Source of the DNA: Pseudoalteromonas sp. XI10
Lineage (GTDB): Bacteria; Pseudomonadota; Gammaproteobacteria; Enterobacterales; Alteromonadaceae
Reading direction: 5' to 3'
Assembly (NCBI RefSeq): GCF_001469895.1
Contig: NZ_LOPY01000062.1
Location: 1-64,000, forward strand
DNA: 64,000 bases
In this document: positions 54,616 to 62,593 of the stretch, in pieces
Layout: the number at the start of each line of letters is the position of its first letter
How positions within the stretch are numbered: the first letter of the stretch is position 1
Made by a program: the position numbers and the translations under genes
The notes under the pieces: model-generated
What the model saw: only the letters and a program-made list of their open reading frames with translations
Told to the model about the DNA's origin: nothing
Database searches by the model: none

Positions 54616-55893
54616 TTAAAATTTGTAGTTGTACTGAGCACCAATTAGAACTGCGTGACCTTTTGATTCATATTCCCATGAAACATCTTGGCCTAAAGAA
54701 GCCGCTAGGCTGTCTTTTTCAGAGAAGTTTTGTGTTTTACCACGAAGGATACTTACACCTAAGTCAACATTTGAGTTTTCGCTGAATGCGTAGTTACCAC
54801 CAAACGAGAACCAGAAACGATCTGTATCAGGGATAGAGATTGAAAGGTGTGATTGGTCTGCTGGTGACTCATCGTATGCAATACCTGCACGAAGTAAAAG
54901 TGCATCGCTGTACTGGTAGTCAGTACCGATAGAGTAACGCATTGAATCTGAGAAGTTCTCTTCTTTAGAGAATACAGGCGTTTCAAGGCTTGGTGTATAA
55001 GCTTCTAATTTTTGGAAGCTGTCCCAACCAGTCCATAAGATGCTGTAGTGTACGCCTAGCTTCTTATCAAGTTGATGTGAACCAGAAAATTCAGCAATTG
55101 CTGGTAAAGTCAGTTTTAACTCACCCGGTACTGTAGTACCTGCTAAACCGCCAACTGCAGCTGGAAGTTGGTTTGAGTACTCGCCTTCAAAGTCGATATC
55201 TGTTTCACTGCGGTAGTTAAAACCAAAACGGTTGTTTTCGTCTAACTGATACATCGCACCAATGTTCCAACCAAAGCCGTAGTCGTCACCTTCAAGGTGA
55301 GCAATTTGCGTGCTAGCTGGTAAACCAAATGGGTTGGTACCTGCATTACGAACAACTTTTGCATCAGCATAAACATAGTTTAAACCAAGACCTAAGCTGA
55401 ACTGTTCGTTGATTTTATATGAAGCGCTAGCATTCATGTTAACTGTTACGATTTCAGTTTCACCAGCAATAGAGCCTGCCGCGTAGTCATCTTTAAACTC
55501 AGTTGAAAGACCGAAGTTTGAAAAAGCACCAAAGCCTAAAGACACTTTATCGTTTAAAGGCATTGTGAAGTAACCTGCAGGGATAAATGCAGATGGTGCA
55601 ATGCTATCGTCATCGATAGAGCTTTCATCTAAGCCGTATGCAGCACTTTCGCCTTTTAAGCTTACATCTGGAATGACAGCAATACCTGCTACTGAGATTT
55701 GCTTGTCTTTGAATAAAGACATAAGTGCAGGGTTACGAGCAACAACTGATGCGTCATCTGCAACAGCTGCTTCACCAGCGTATGCGCGACCTAAACCTGA
55801 AACGTTTTGCTCTGCTAATTGGAAAGCTGCAGCGAAGCTGTCAGCAGAAACAACAGCAAGTGATGCTGCAATTAGTGTTTTAGTGAACTTCAT
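54616..55893 (-). CDS. fadL: OmpP1/FadL-family outer-membrane transporter
   Basis: A 425-residue beta-barrel with a signal peptide ending S-F-A-A. The mature N terminus AFQLAEQNVSGLGRAYAGEAAVADDASVVARNPALM is the FadL hatch with its NPA motif. The barrel ends in VLIGAQYNYKF, the usual C-terminal aromatic. FadL proteins carry long-chain fatty acids or other hydrophobic molecules across the outer membrane. The gene is monocistronic, with a 336-bp upstream region. Confidence 0.95.
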   Translation of the reverse strand: MKFTKTLIAASLAVVSADSFAAAFQLAEQNVSGLGRAYAGEAAVADDASVVARNPALMSLFKDKQISVAGIAVIPDVSLKGESAAYGLDESSIDDDSIAPSAFIPAGYFTMPLNDKVSLGFGAFSNFGLSTEFKDDYAAGSIAGETEIVTVNMNASASYKINEQFSLGLGLNYVYADAKVVRNAGTNPFGLPASTQIAHLEGDDYGFGWNIGAMYQLDENNRFGFNYRSETDIDFEGEYSNQLPAAVGGLAGTTVPGELKLTLPAIAEFSGSHQLDKKLGVHYSILWTGWDSFQKLEAYTPSLETPVFSKEENFSDSMRYSIGTDYQYSDALLLRAGIAYDESPADQSHLSISIPDTDRFWFSFGGNYAFSENSNVDLGVSILRGKTQNFSEKDSLAASLGQDVSWEYESKGHAVLIGAQYNYKF

Positions 55894-56229
55894 AAATCTG
55901 TGTCCTCTTGCAAACTTGTGCGAAAGCTAATCCAACAATGAGGGCAACCTATTAGTTAAGCATAAAAGATTAGCGCTGTATGTTGGTATTAGATGTTTTA
56001 TTCTAATGATTACAAACTTTCGAACATTACCTTAATTAAGATCAAAAAACTGTAATTTTTCGTTAGAAATAGGTAAAAAACCCGCATTTTAACAACAAGA
56101 TAACAACTTATTAAAACTCATCAGAGCTCTGATTACAAAAACAACAAACGGTAGTAATTATCATTTGCATTGACATCTATTTCTTGTCCCTTTAGACTAA
56201 AAATAAAGGTTTTACTGTTGAGTTTGAGT
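55894..56229. promoter_or_regulatory. Intergenic region upstream of fadL
   Basis: No gene is seen. The stretch is A/T rich and holds a perfect 14-bp palindrome, ATCAGAGCTCTGAT (56120-56133), which could be an operator. It does not match the FadR or PsrA consensus as I know them. The promoters of fadL and of the small membrane protein must lie here, but no hexamer pair is clear. Confidence 0.5.
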
Positions 56230-56553
56230 ATGGAAATCGCATTGATTATTGCGGCACTGATGTTATGTGGTGTGAGTGTTCATTATTTTTGTAAAGCAAA
56301 CTATTGCGCGTGCACTAAAGCGGGTGATTGCGATAACCCAGTCAATCACTATTGGCTAGGCGCCATGCTGAGTGCTGTTTTATCACTACTGTTATGTTGT
56401 GTGGCCTTACATGTAGAAAAAGGCACATTGCTGTGGTTGGTATTAATGACGAGTTGTTTTAGTGGTGCATTTATATCAGCAAAACGCAGTGCCAAAAAAC
56501 GCTGTGTTAAGTCTAAACAAGCAGATGCTCTTTTAACAAACGAGCCAAATTAA
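56230..56553 (+). CDS. Small membrane protein of unknown function
   Basis: A 107-residue protein with a hydrophobic N-terminal helix (about 2-20), a Cys-rich loop (CKANYCACTKAGDC), two close membrane helices (about 38-77) and a basic tail. I recognise no family. The frame opens 20 codons earlier, but the ATG at 56230 places the first helix at the N terminus; the ribosome site is weak. Its last 41 bp overlap the convergent HD-GYP gene. Confidence 0.65.
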   Translation: MEIALIIAALMLCGVSVHYFCKANYCACTKAGDCDNPVNHYWLGAMLSAVLSLLLCCVALHVEKGTLLWLVLMTSCFSGAFISAKRSAKKRCVKSKQADALLTNEPN

Positions 56554-57730
56554 GCTGATAATCTAGAGGCTTAATACTCGCAATAATTTTTAGTTCTTTT
56601 TCTACGCTTAAATCGACATCTTTGGCAGTAATATGATGCTTATGCTTGGCATTATAGAAGATCTTTATTTTCGGCTTAATTGGGTTTTCGTGGTTACCTT
56701 CCATCACTAACGCCAAGCGCTCATTATTCAACTTAACAATCGTTCCAACAGGGTGCACCCCTAGGCATTTAATAAAGCGTTGCACCAACTCAGAGTCAAA
56801 CAATTGCTTATTGGCAAGTAAATAACGCAGCGCTGAGATTGGCTCTTCACCCATTTGATGAGGCCTGTCTGCAGTCATTGCATCATAAACATCGACGATT
56901 GCCATCATACGGGCTGCACGGCTCAGCTTTTCAGCTGCAATACCGCGAGGGTAACCTGTACCATCTAAACGCTCATGGTGATTCACTATCATATCGAGCA
57001 TTAACGGCGTAATGCCCTTCTCACCTTTCACTAAACCTAAACTCTGCGCCACATGCTTTTTAACAACTTGCATTTCGTTGTCGTTCAAGGCACTTGGTTT
57101 AGACAATACACCTTGTGGCATTTTCGCCTGACCGATATCGTGCATCAATGCACCCATTGCCAGCTCTTTAATTGTCTTTTCTTTGTAACCTAGGTACTTA
57201 GCAAACACACTCACCAAAATAGCGGTGTTGATCATGTGCCGCCAGTTATAAATATGTTTATCTTTAAGGCGAGTTAAAATAGTTAAGGCATTGTGATTAC
57301 GAAATACCGAGCTGACTATATCAACGGCGATATCATCAAGCACAGCTACATTCATCTTTAAACCCGATGTGATATCTGAGTAGAAACCTTGCAATTTTCG
57401 GCTGTGCTGCTCGTAATGCACGCTGGCTTTTAAAAACTCTTGTTGAACCGTGATCCCTTGCGGTGCTTCGTTAGCTGCAGGCTTTTGTTCAACCTTAGGT
57501 TTAGCTGGTTCAGGCTTTGGTTGGTATTTTTTAGGGGGTGCAACATCGCTTTGTGTAAAGTCGATGAGTAGCTCTTCAACCCCCTCAGAGATCAGGCGTT
57601 GAATAATCGTTTTATCACGCACTAAACCACGTGTTTTGATTTTAATACTATTTACATGCTCTTGTTGCTTACTGACACTGTCAACAAACATCCCTGGTAC
57701 AAGTTCGGCAATGGGTAAGGTAATAAGCAT
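56513..57730 (-). CDS. HD-GYP c-di-GMP phosphodiesterase
   Basis: A 405-residue protein. The N-terminal DUF3391-type domain (about 1-130) begins ITLPIAELVPGMFVDSV. The HD-GYP domain follows with LMHDIGQAKMP, LDMIVNHHERLDGTGYPRG and MAIVDVYDAMTADRPH; the His-Asp and GYP residues are intact. A C-terminal part with GTIVKLNNERLALV resembles the tail common to this group. It should degrade c-di-GMP in the cytosol. It is the second c-di-GMP enzyme in the window. Confidence 0.95.
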   Translation of the reverse strand: MLITLPIAELVPGMFVDSVSKQQEHVNSIKIKTRGLVRDKTIIQRLISEGVEELLIDFTQSDVAPPKKYQPKPEPAKPKVEQKPAANEAPQGITVQQEFLKASVHYEQHSRKLQGFYSDITSGLKMNVAVLDDIAVDIVSSVFRNHNALTILTRLKDKHIYNWRHMINTAILVSVFAKYLGYKEKTIKELAMGALMHDIGQAKMPQGVLSKPSALNDNEMQVVKKHVAQSLGLVKGEKGITPLMLDMIVNHHERLDGTGYPRGIAAEKLSRAARMMAIVDVYDAMTADRPHQMGEEPISALRYLLANKQLFDSELVQRFIKCLGVHPVGTIVKLNNERLALVMEGNHENPIKPKIKIFYNAKHKHHITAKDVDLSVEKELKIIASIKPLDYQLNLARLLKEHLLV

Positions 57731-57828
57731 ATGTGAGCTTAGCGCATAAAAACATCGAGTTTTTTATTATCGCTAATTGATTACAAATGTCTATAGATTG
57801 GGTAGCGAATACGAAATAGGTATGAGTT

Positions 57829-57935
57829 AAAGTTAGAAAGGGGAAAGTTTCTAGGGGAAAGTTAAAAGAGTAAAGTTAGAAAGTAGCAACTCGCTAACTT
57901 TATCCCTGAAAGCTGACGGCTGATAGCTGACAGCT
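57829..57935. repeat. AAAGTT iterations and GCTGA-type repeats
   Basis: AAAGTTA/T occurs four times within about 50 bp, including an AAAGTTAG/CTAACTTT inverted pair (57872-57901). CTGACGGCTGATAGCTGACA follows, closely related to CTGACAGCTGATGGCTGA in the 44-kb repeat island. It lies upstream of the HD-GYP gene and downstream of rraB. Confidence 0.7.
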
Positions 57936-57945
57936 CTCTAGCTGT

Positions 57946-58281
57946 TTATTCCTGAAAGTAAGTACCCCAGCCGTCGTATTCAACGTCTGTTTGCTGAGCA
58001 AGCGCTTCTAGCTTGTCTACGTCTTCCATAATCGCTTCTACTTCAAGTTCACACTCAACAACCACGTCAAAGCTCCACACTTTCTCGCCGTCTTCTAGCT
58101 CAAGTTCTGCAGGTTCTTCAACATCGTAACCTAGTTTAAAAGCGGCTAAAGCGGCTTGCTCTAACTTTTCAAAATTTTCGCTAACAAAGTGGTGTTCCAC
58201 TTCATAAAGTACTTCAGGATCTGAGCCATCTTCAAGTAATGAAGTAACGATGTCTTCAGTAATTTCGCGCCAATTTTCCAT
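57946..58281 (-). CDS. rraB: Ribonuclease E inhibitor RraB
   Basis: A 111-residue, very acidic protein of the RraB family. Typical segments are EDGSDPEVLYEVEHHFV at the N terminus and YDGWGTYFQ at the C terminus. RraB binds RNase E and changes degradosome composition and mRNA decay. Its start codon overlaps the plsC stop by one base, so the two are translationally coupled. Confidence 0.94.
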   Translation of the reverse strand: MENWREITEDIVTSLLEDGSDPEVLYEVEHHFVSENFEKLEQAALAAFKLGYDVEEPAELELEDGEKVWSFDVVVECELEVEAIMEDVDKLEALAQQTDVEYDGWGTYFQE

Positions 58282-58994
58282 TATTTGTTTCTCACTTGAG
58301 CATCTAATTCAGTTATTTTAGCAGCCATAATCTGATGAACATGTGAAGCATGGTCACGAGCAGATACGTCTTTATCAAGATAAATCGGCGCTAACATTTC
58401 GAGGTAAATTGTACCATTATCCCAGCGATTTAGCTTAATAGTTTTGTGCGTTGTACTCATACAAACTGGCACAACTGGCACATCAGCACTCATTGCTGTG
58501 TGAAATGCCCCTGTTTTAAAAGGTAATAAACCACGACCATAGCTTCGTGTGCCCTCAGGAAACATCCAAACAGATAGACCTTTTTGTTTTATTTTCTCAG
58601 CTGATTTAGAAATTGTGCCTGCTGCTTTTGAACGGTTAGCGCGGTCAATTAAGATATTGCCCGATAACCAATACAACTGACCAAAAAATGGGATCCATTT
58701 AAGGCTTTTTTTACCTAGGCTTACGCAGTTCTCTGGCACCATGGCAGGTAAAGTGAATAGGTCATAGTTATTTTGATGATTTGCTACATAGACAGCAGGA
58801 CCAATATTTTTTGGAGTCTCGTGATATTTAAGCTCTAGTTTGACACCTAAAATTTTAGCTACCTTGCAAAACCAACCCGAAATAATATGCACGTTATTAG
58901 TATGAAACGGCTTCACTATGCATAAAAGCAGCCCAAAAACACAGCTTAAAATAATAAATAAAGCCATGAAAATTATGCGAAAAATAGCTAACAA
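58281..58994 (-). CDS. plsC: 1-acyl-sn-glycerol-3-phosphate acyltransferase
   Basis: A 237-residue inner-membrane enzyme. An N-terminal hydrophobic helix precedes the acyltransferase block I NHQNNYD (HX4D), block II/III LSGNILIDRANRSKAAG and the phosphate-binding WMFPEGTRSYGRGLLPFKTGAF. It acylates lysophosphatidate to phosphatidate in phospholipid synthesis. Organisation next to parC is common in this group. Confidence 0.95.
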   Translation of the reverse strand: MLAIFRIIFMALFIILSCVFGLLLCIVKPFHTNNVHIISGWFCKVAKILGVKLELKYHETPKNIGPAVYVANHQNNYDLFTLPAMVPENCVSLGKKSLKWIPFFGQLYWLSGNILIDRANRSKAAGTISKSAEKIKQKGLSVWMFPEGTRSYGRGLLPFKTGAFHTAMSADVPVVPVCMSTTHKTIKLNRWDNGTIYLEMLAPIYLDKDVSARDHASHVHQIMAAKITELDAQVRNK

Positions 58995-59105
58995 ACGAAT
59001 TCTCCTCGTACTAATCAGCGCGCATTATAACGTGAAAAATACCATTTCCATAGCTTTAAGCGCACATGTGTACGCTTAAAATTTCATAACGTTTTAACAA
59101 TAAAA

Positions 59106-59125
59106 AGGCCTGCAATTGCAGGCCT
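59106..59125 (-). terminator. Intrinsic terminator of parC
   Basis: The perfect palindrome AGGCCTGCAATTGCAGGCCT is followed on the minus strand by T5, just after the parC stop. Confidence 0.9.
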
Positions 59126-59132
59126 CTGGTTT

Positions 59133-61430
59133 TTACTCTGTTACTTCGCTTGGCGACTCATCACTATCATCTGTTTGAGTCACTTCGACTACAGCCTCAT
59201 CAACACGCTGCAAGCCACGGGGTAATTTATTACCTCGTCTACCACGTTCACCATGATAATGCTCAAGGTCAGCCGGTTTAAGTGTCAGTTTTCGTTTACC
59301 TGCATGCAGGGTTACGCTACTGCCCGCAGGCACCACAGCCAGTACTTTTACAAACTCTTCTCGGGCTTGTACTTTCGCACTTGGGATAGAAATAATCTTA
59401 TTTCCTTTACCCTTACTAAGCTTAGGTAAATCACGCAGTGGGAATAACAACATGCGGCCTTCGTTAGAAATTGCCATACAGTAATCTGTTGCTACATCAG
59501 TTACTCTAATTGGCGCGAGTAATTCACCGCCTTTAGGAACACTGACCAGCGCTTTACCGTTTTTGTTCTTACTCACCAGGTCTTTAAAGTCACTTATAAA
59601 ACCATAACCTGCATCTGAGGCCATTAACAACACTTGGTTGTCTTCTGCCATCACCACATGCTCAAAGTTGGCTCCTGCGCTTAAGTTAAAGCGGCCTGTC
59701 ATTGGCTCACCTTGGCTTCGAGCTGAAGGTAAACTGTGTGCATCAGTAGCAAAAGCACGACCACTTGAGTCTAAGAACACTGCAGGCTGGTTACTCTTAC
59801 CGCGCGCTGAGGCTTTATAGCTGTCACCTGACTTATAACTTAGCCCTTCAACATCTAAATCATGGCCTTTACCAACACGTGCCCAACCTTTTTCAGATAA
59901 CACAACGGTCACTGACTCTGAAGGGATAAGGTCTTTTTCACTTAGCGCTTTCGCTTCAACACGTTCAACAACTGGTGAACGACGATCATCGCCATACATT
60001 TCAGCCGCTTCTTGGATTTCTTTTTTCATCAAGGTCGACATACGACGCTCTGAACCAAGCGTTTGCTCTAACTTGTCACGCTCAAGGGCAAGCTCATCTT
60101 GCTCACCTTTAATCTTGAACTCTTCAAGTTTTGCTAAATGACGTAGTTTTAACTCTAAAATCGCTTCCGCTTGAATATCAGTTAAACCAAAACGCTCCAT
60201 TAATACAGGCTTTGGTTTATCTTCAGTACGGATAATTTCGATAACTTCATCAATATTTAAGAAGGCCGTTAATAAACCTTCTAAAATATGTAAGCGAGCT
60301 AATACTTTATCTAAACGGTGCTGTAAGCGACGGCGAACCGTTTCACGGCGAAACGTTAACCACTCAGTTAAGATACTACGTAAATCTTTAACTTGCGGAC
60401 GACCATCAAGGCCAAGCATGTTTAAGTTTACGCGGTAGTTCTTTTCTAAATCTGTAGTTGCAAATAAGTGTGCCATTAATGGCTCAGCTTTAATGCGGTT
60501 TGAGCGCGGTACAATCACGATACGAGTTGGGTTTTCGTGATCAGATTCGTCACGTAAATCAGCAACCATCGGCAACTTTTTAGCATTCATCTGCGCTGCA
60601 ATTTGCTCAAGTACTTTTGCACCTGAACACTGATGAGGCAGCGCAGTGATCACTATGTCACCTTGCTCTTCAGTGTAAATTGCACGCATCTTGATAGAAC
60701 CACGTCCGGTTTGATAAATCTTACGAATATCGTCTTTCGGTGTGATGATCTCAGCTTCTGTTGGGTAGTCAGGCGCATGCACTAACTCAAGCAACTCTTC
60801 GATTTCTGTCTTTGGCTTATCAAGTAATAAACAACAGGCACTAGCAACTTCACGCACATTGTGTGGTGGAATATCGGTTGCCATACCTACTGCAATCCCC
60901 GTTACACCATTAAGTAAGATGTGTGGTAAACGCGCAGGTAACACCATTGGCTCATCAAGTGTACCGTCAAAGTTTGCGGTCCAATCGACAGTACCTTGAC
61001 CCAGTTCTTTTAGTAGGACTTCTGAGAACTTAGATAAACGCGCTTCGGTGTAACGCATTGCAGCAAATGATTTAGGATCATCAGCAGCACCCCAGTTACC
61101 TTGACCGTCCACCAGCGGGTAGCGGTAAGAAAACGGCTGCGCCATTAACACCATCGCTTCGTAACAAGCACTATCACCATGGGGGTGGTATTTACCCAGT
61201 ACATCACCCACGGTACGGGCTGATTTTTTATATTTTGCTTGCGCCGATAGCCCCAGCTCGCTCATTGCATAGATGATACGACGCTGTACAGGCTTAAGAC
61301 CGTCACCTACATGAGGTAAAGCACGGTCCATGATGACGTACATTGAGTAGTTTAAGTAGGCGTCTTCAGTAAAGCGGCCCATTGTTTGTTGTTCTACGCC
61401 TTGCATCAGCAAGGTATCTGTATCACTCAT
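59133..61430 (-). CDS. parC: Topoisomerase IV subunit A
   Basis: A 765-residue ParC of normal length. The catalytic tyrosine lies in AMRYTEARLSK, and the quinolone-determining region reads GKYHPHGDSACYEAMVLMAQ with a wild-type-like Ser at the usual position. The coiled coil (IQAEAILELKLRHLAKLEE) and a C-terminal beta-pinwheel follow. With ParE it decatenates daughter chromosomes. In the leftward order parE, dehydrogenase, parC, it is the distal gene and probably in the same unit. Confidence 0.98.
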   Translation of the reverse strand: MSDTDTLLMQGVEQQTMGRFTEDAYLNYSMYVIMDRALPHVGDGLKPVQRRIIYAMSELGLSAQAKYKKSARTVGDVLGKYHPHGDSACYEAMVLMAQPFSYRYPLVDGQGNWGAADDPKSFAAMRYTEARLSKFSEVLLKELGQGTVDWTANFDGTLDEPMVLPARLPHILLNGVTGIAVGMATDIPPHNVREVASACCLLLDKPKTEIEELLELVHAPDYPTEAEIITPKDDIRKIYQTGRGSIKMRAIYTEEQGDIVITALPHQCSGAKVLEQIAAQMNAKKLPMVADLRDESDHENPTRIVIVPRSNRIKAEPLMAHLFATTDLEKNYRVNLNMLGLDGRPQVKDLRSILTEWLTFRRETVRRRLQHRLDKVLARLHILEGLLTAFLNIDEVIEIIRTEDKPKPVLMERFGLTDIQAEAILELKLRHLAKLEEFKIKGEQDELALERDKLEQTLGSERRMSTLMKKEIQEAAEMYGDDRRSPVVERVEAKALSEKDLIPSESVTVVLSEKGWARVGKGHDLDVEGLSYKSGDSYKASARGKSNQPAVFLDSSGRAFATDAHSLPSARSQGEPMTGRFNLSAGANFEHVVMAEDNQVLLMASDAGYGFISDFKDLVSKNKNGKALVSVPKGGELLAPIRVTDVATDYCMAISNEGRMLLFPLRDLPKLSKGKGNKIISIPSAKVQAREEFVKVLAVVPAGSSVTLHAGKRKLTLKPADLEHYHGERGRRGNKLPRGLQRVDEAVVEVTQTDDSDESPSEVTE

Positions 61431-61440
61431 TAACGCTTAC

Positions 61441-62541
61441 CTATTTTTTCTTAGCGCTAACGCGATAGATCACATTAGCAAAGTCGTCTGAGATCAATAA
61501 GCTGCCATCTGCAAGTTCTGCAAATGCAACCGGGCGACCAAATGTTTCTTCGTTTTGCATAAAGCCTGTGATGAACGGGGTGTAATTAGTAATACGACCT
61601 TGTTCAACATTTGCTAGCATCACTTTATAGCCTGATTTTTTACTACGGTTCCACGAACCATGCTCAGCAACAAAAAGCTGCTCTTTGTATTTAGCAGGAA
61701 ACTGCTTACCGTTATAAAAATGAATACCTAGAGGAGCAACATGAGCACCAAGTGCAAGGGCTGGCGATTTGTAGTCAGCAATACTTTTACCTTTGCCAAA
61801 CTCAGGATCTAAAATCGCACCAGCGTGAACATAAGGGAAACCATAATGCGCGCCCTCTTCACCTTCACCAACACGGTTAATTTCGCATGGTGGCATGTCA
61901 TCGCCCATCATGTCACGGCCGTTATCACTAAACCAAAATGCATTCGTTGTAGGGTGATAATCAAAACCAACTGAGTTACGAACACCTTTGGCGATGGTTT
62001 TAATTTCTTTTGTATCCACATCTAACGAGAAGATACGGCCGTATTTGTCGTCTTCCGCACAAATGTTACATGGCACACCCACTGGCACAATTAGCTCACC
62101 GGTTGGCGCAAAGCTAATAAACTTCCAGCCATGGTGACGATCAGTTGGAAACTTGTCGTATACCACGTCGAATTTAGGATCTTTTAGGTTTTTGTCTACG
62201 TCTTTAAAACGAATGATACGTGACACTTCAGCCACATATAAATCACCATCTTTAATCGCTAAACCTGATGGCATTTCAAGACCTGTAGCAATGACAATCT
62301 TTTTATCTGCAACACCGTCACTGTTATGATCAATCAGTGCATAAACATTACCTGCTTTACGCGAACCTGCGTAAACAATGCCTCTTTTTGATACCGCAAT
62401 TTGACGCGCGTTTTCAACATCATCGGCAAACAGGCTTATAGAAAACCCATCAGCAACTGTTAACTTATCAAGAATATCTTTTGCCATTACAGGCGCTGAT
62501 AACAAGCTCAGCGATAATAATGAGGTCAGTAGTTTTTTCAT
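61441..62541 (-). CDS. PQQ-dependent sugar/sorbosone dehydrogenase-like exported protein
   Basis: A 366-residue periplasmic protein with a signal peptide (MKKLLTSLLSLSLLSAPVMA). It is a six-bladed propeller of the soluble glucose/sorbosone dehydrogenase type: LEMPSGLAIKDGDLYVAEVSRI, DRHHGWKFISFAPTGELIVPVG, GVRNSVGFDYHPTTNAFWFSDNGRDMMGDDMPP and VAEHGSWNRSKKSGYKV. The histidine in DRHHG and the arginine in GVRNS match quinone-site residues of the family. A CNIC pair may form a disulfide. It lies between parE and parC with about 10 and 50 bp gaps. Substrate and PQQ dependence are unproven. Confidence 0.9.
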   Translation of the reverse strand: MKKLLTSLLSLSLLSAPVMAKDILDKLTVADGFSISLFADDVENARQIAVSKRGIVYAGSRKAGNVYALIDHNSDGVADKKIVIATGLEMPSGLAIKDGDLYVAEVSRIIRFKDVDKNLKDPKFDVVYDKFPTDRHHGWKFISFAPTGELIVPVGVPCNICAEDDKYGRIFSLDVDTKEIKTIAKGVRNSVGFDYHPTTNAFWFSDNGRDMMGDDMPPCEINRVGEGEEGAHYGFPYVHAGAILDPEFGKGKSIADYKSPALALGAHVAPLGIHFYNGKQFPAKYKEQLFVAEHGSWNRSKKSGYKVMLANVEQGRITNYTPFITGFMQNEETFGRPVAFAELADGSLLISDDFANVIYRVSAKKK

Positions 62542-62593
62542 TTTTGTCTTGCCCTTTAATTCTTTGCTAGCAACTAGGTTGCTACACCCTTTA

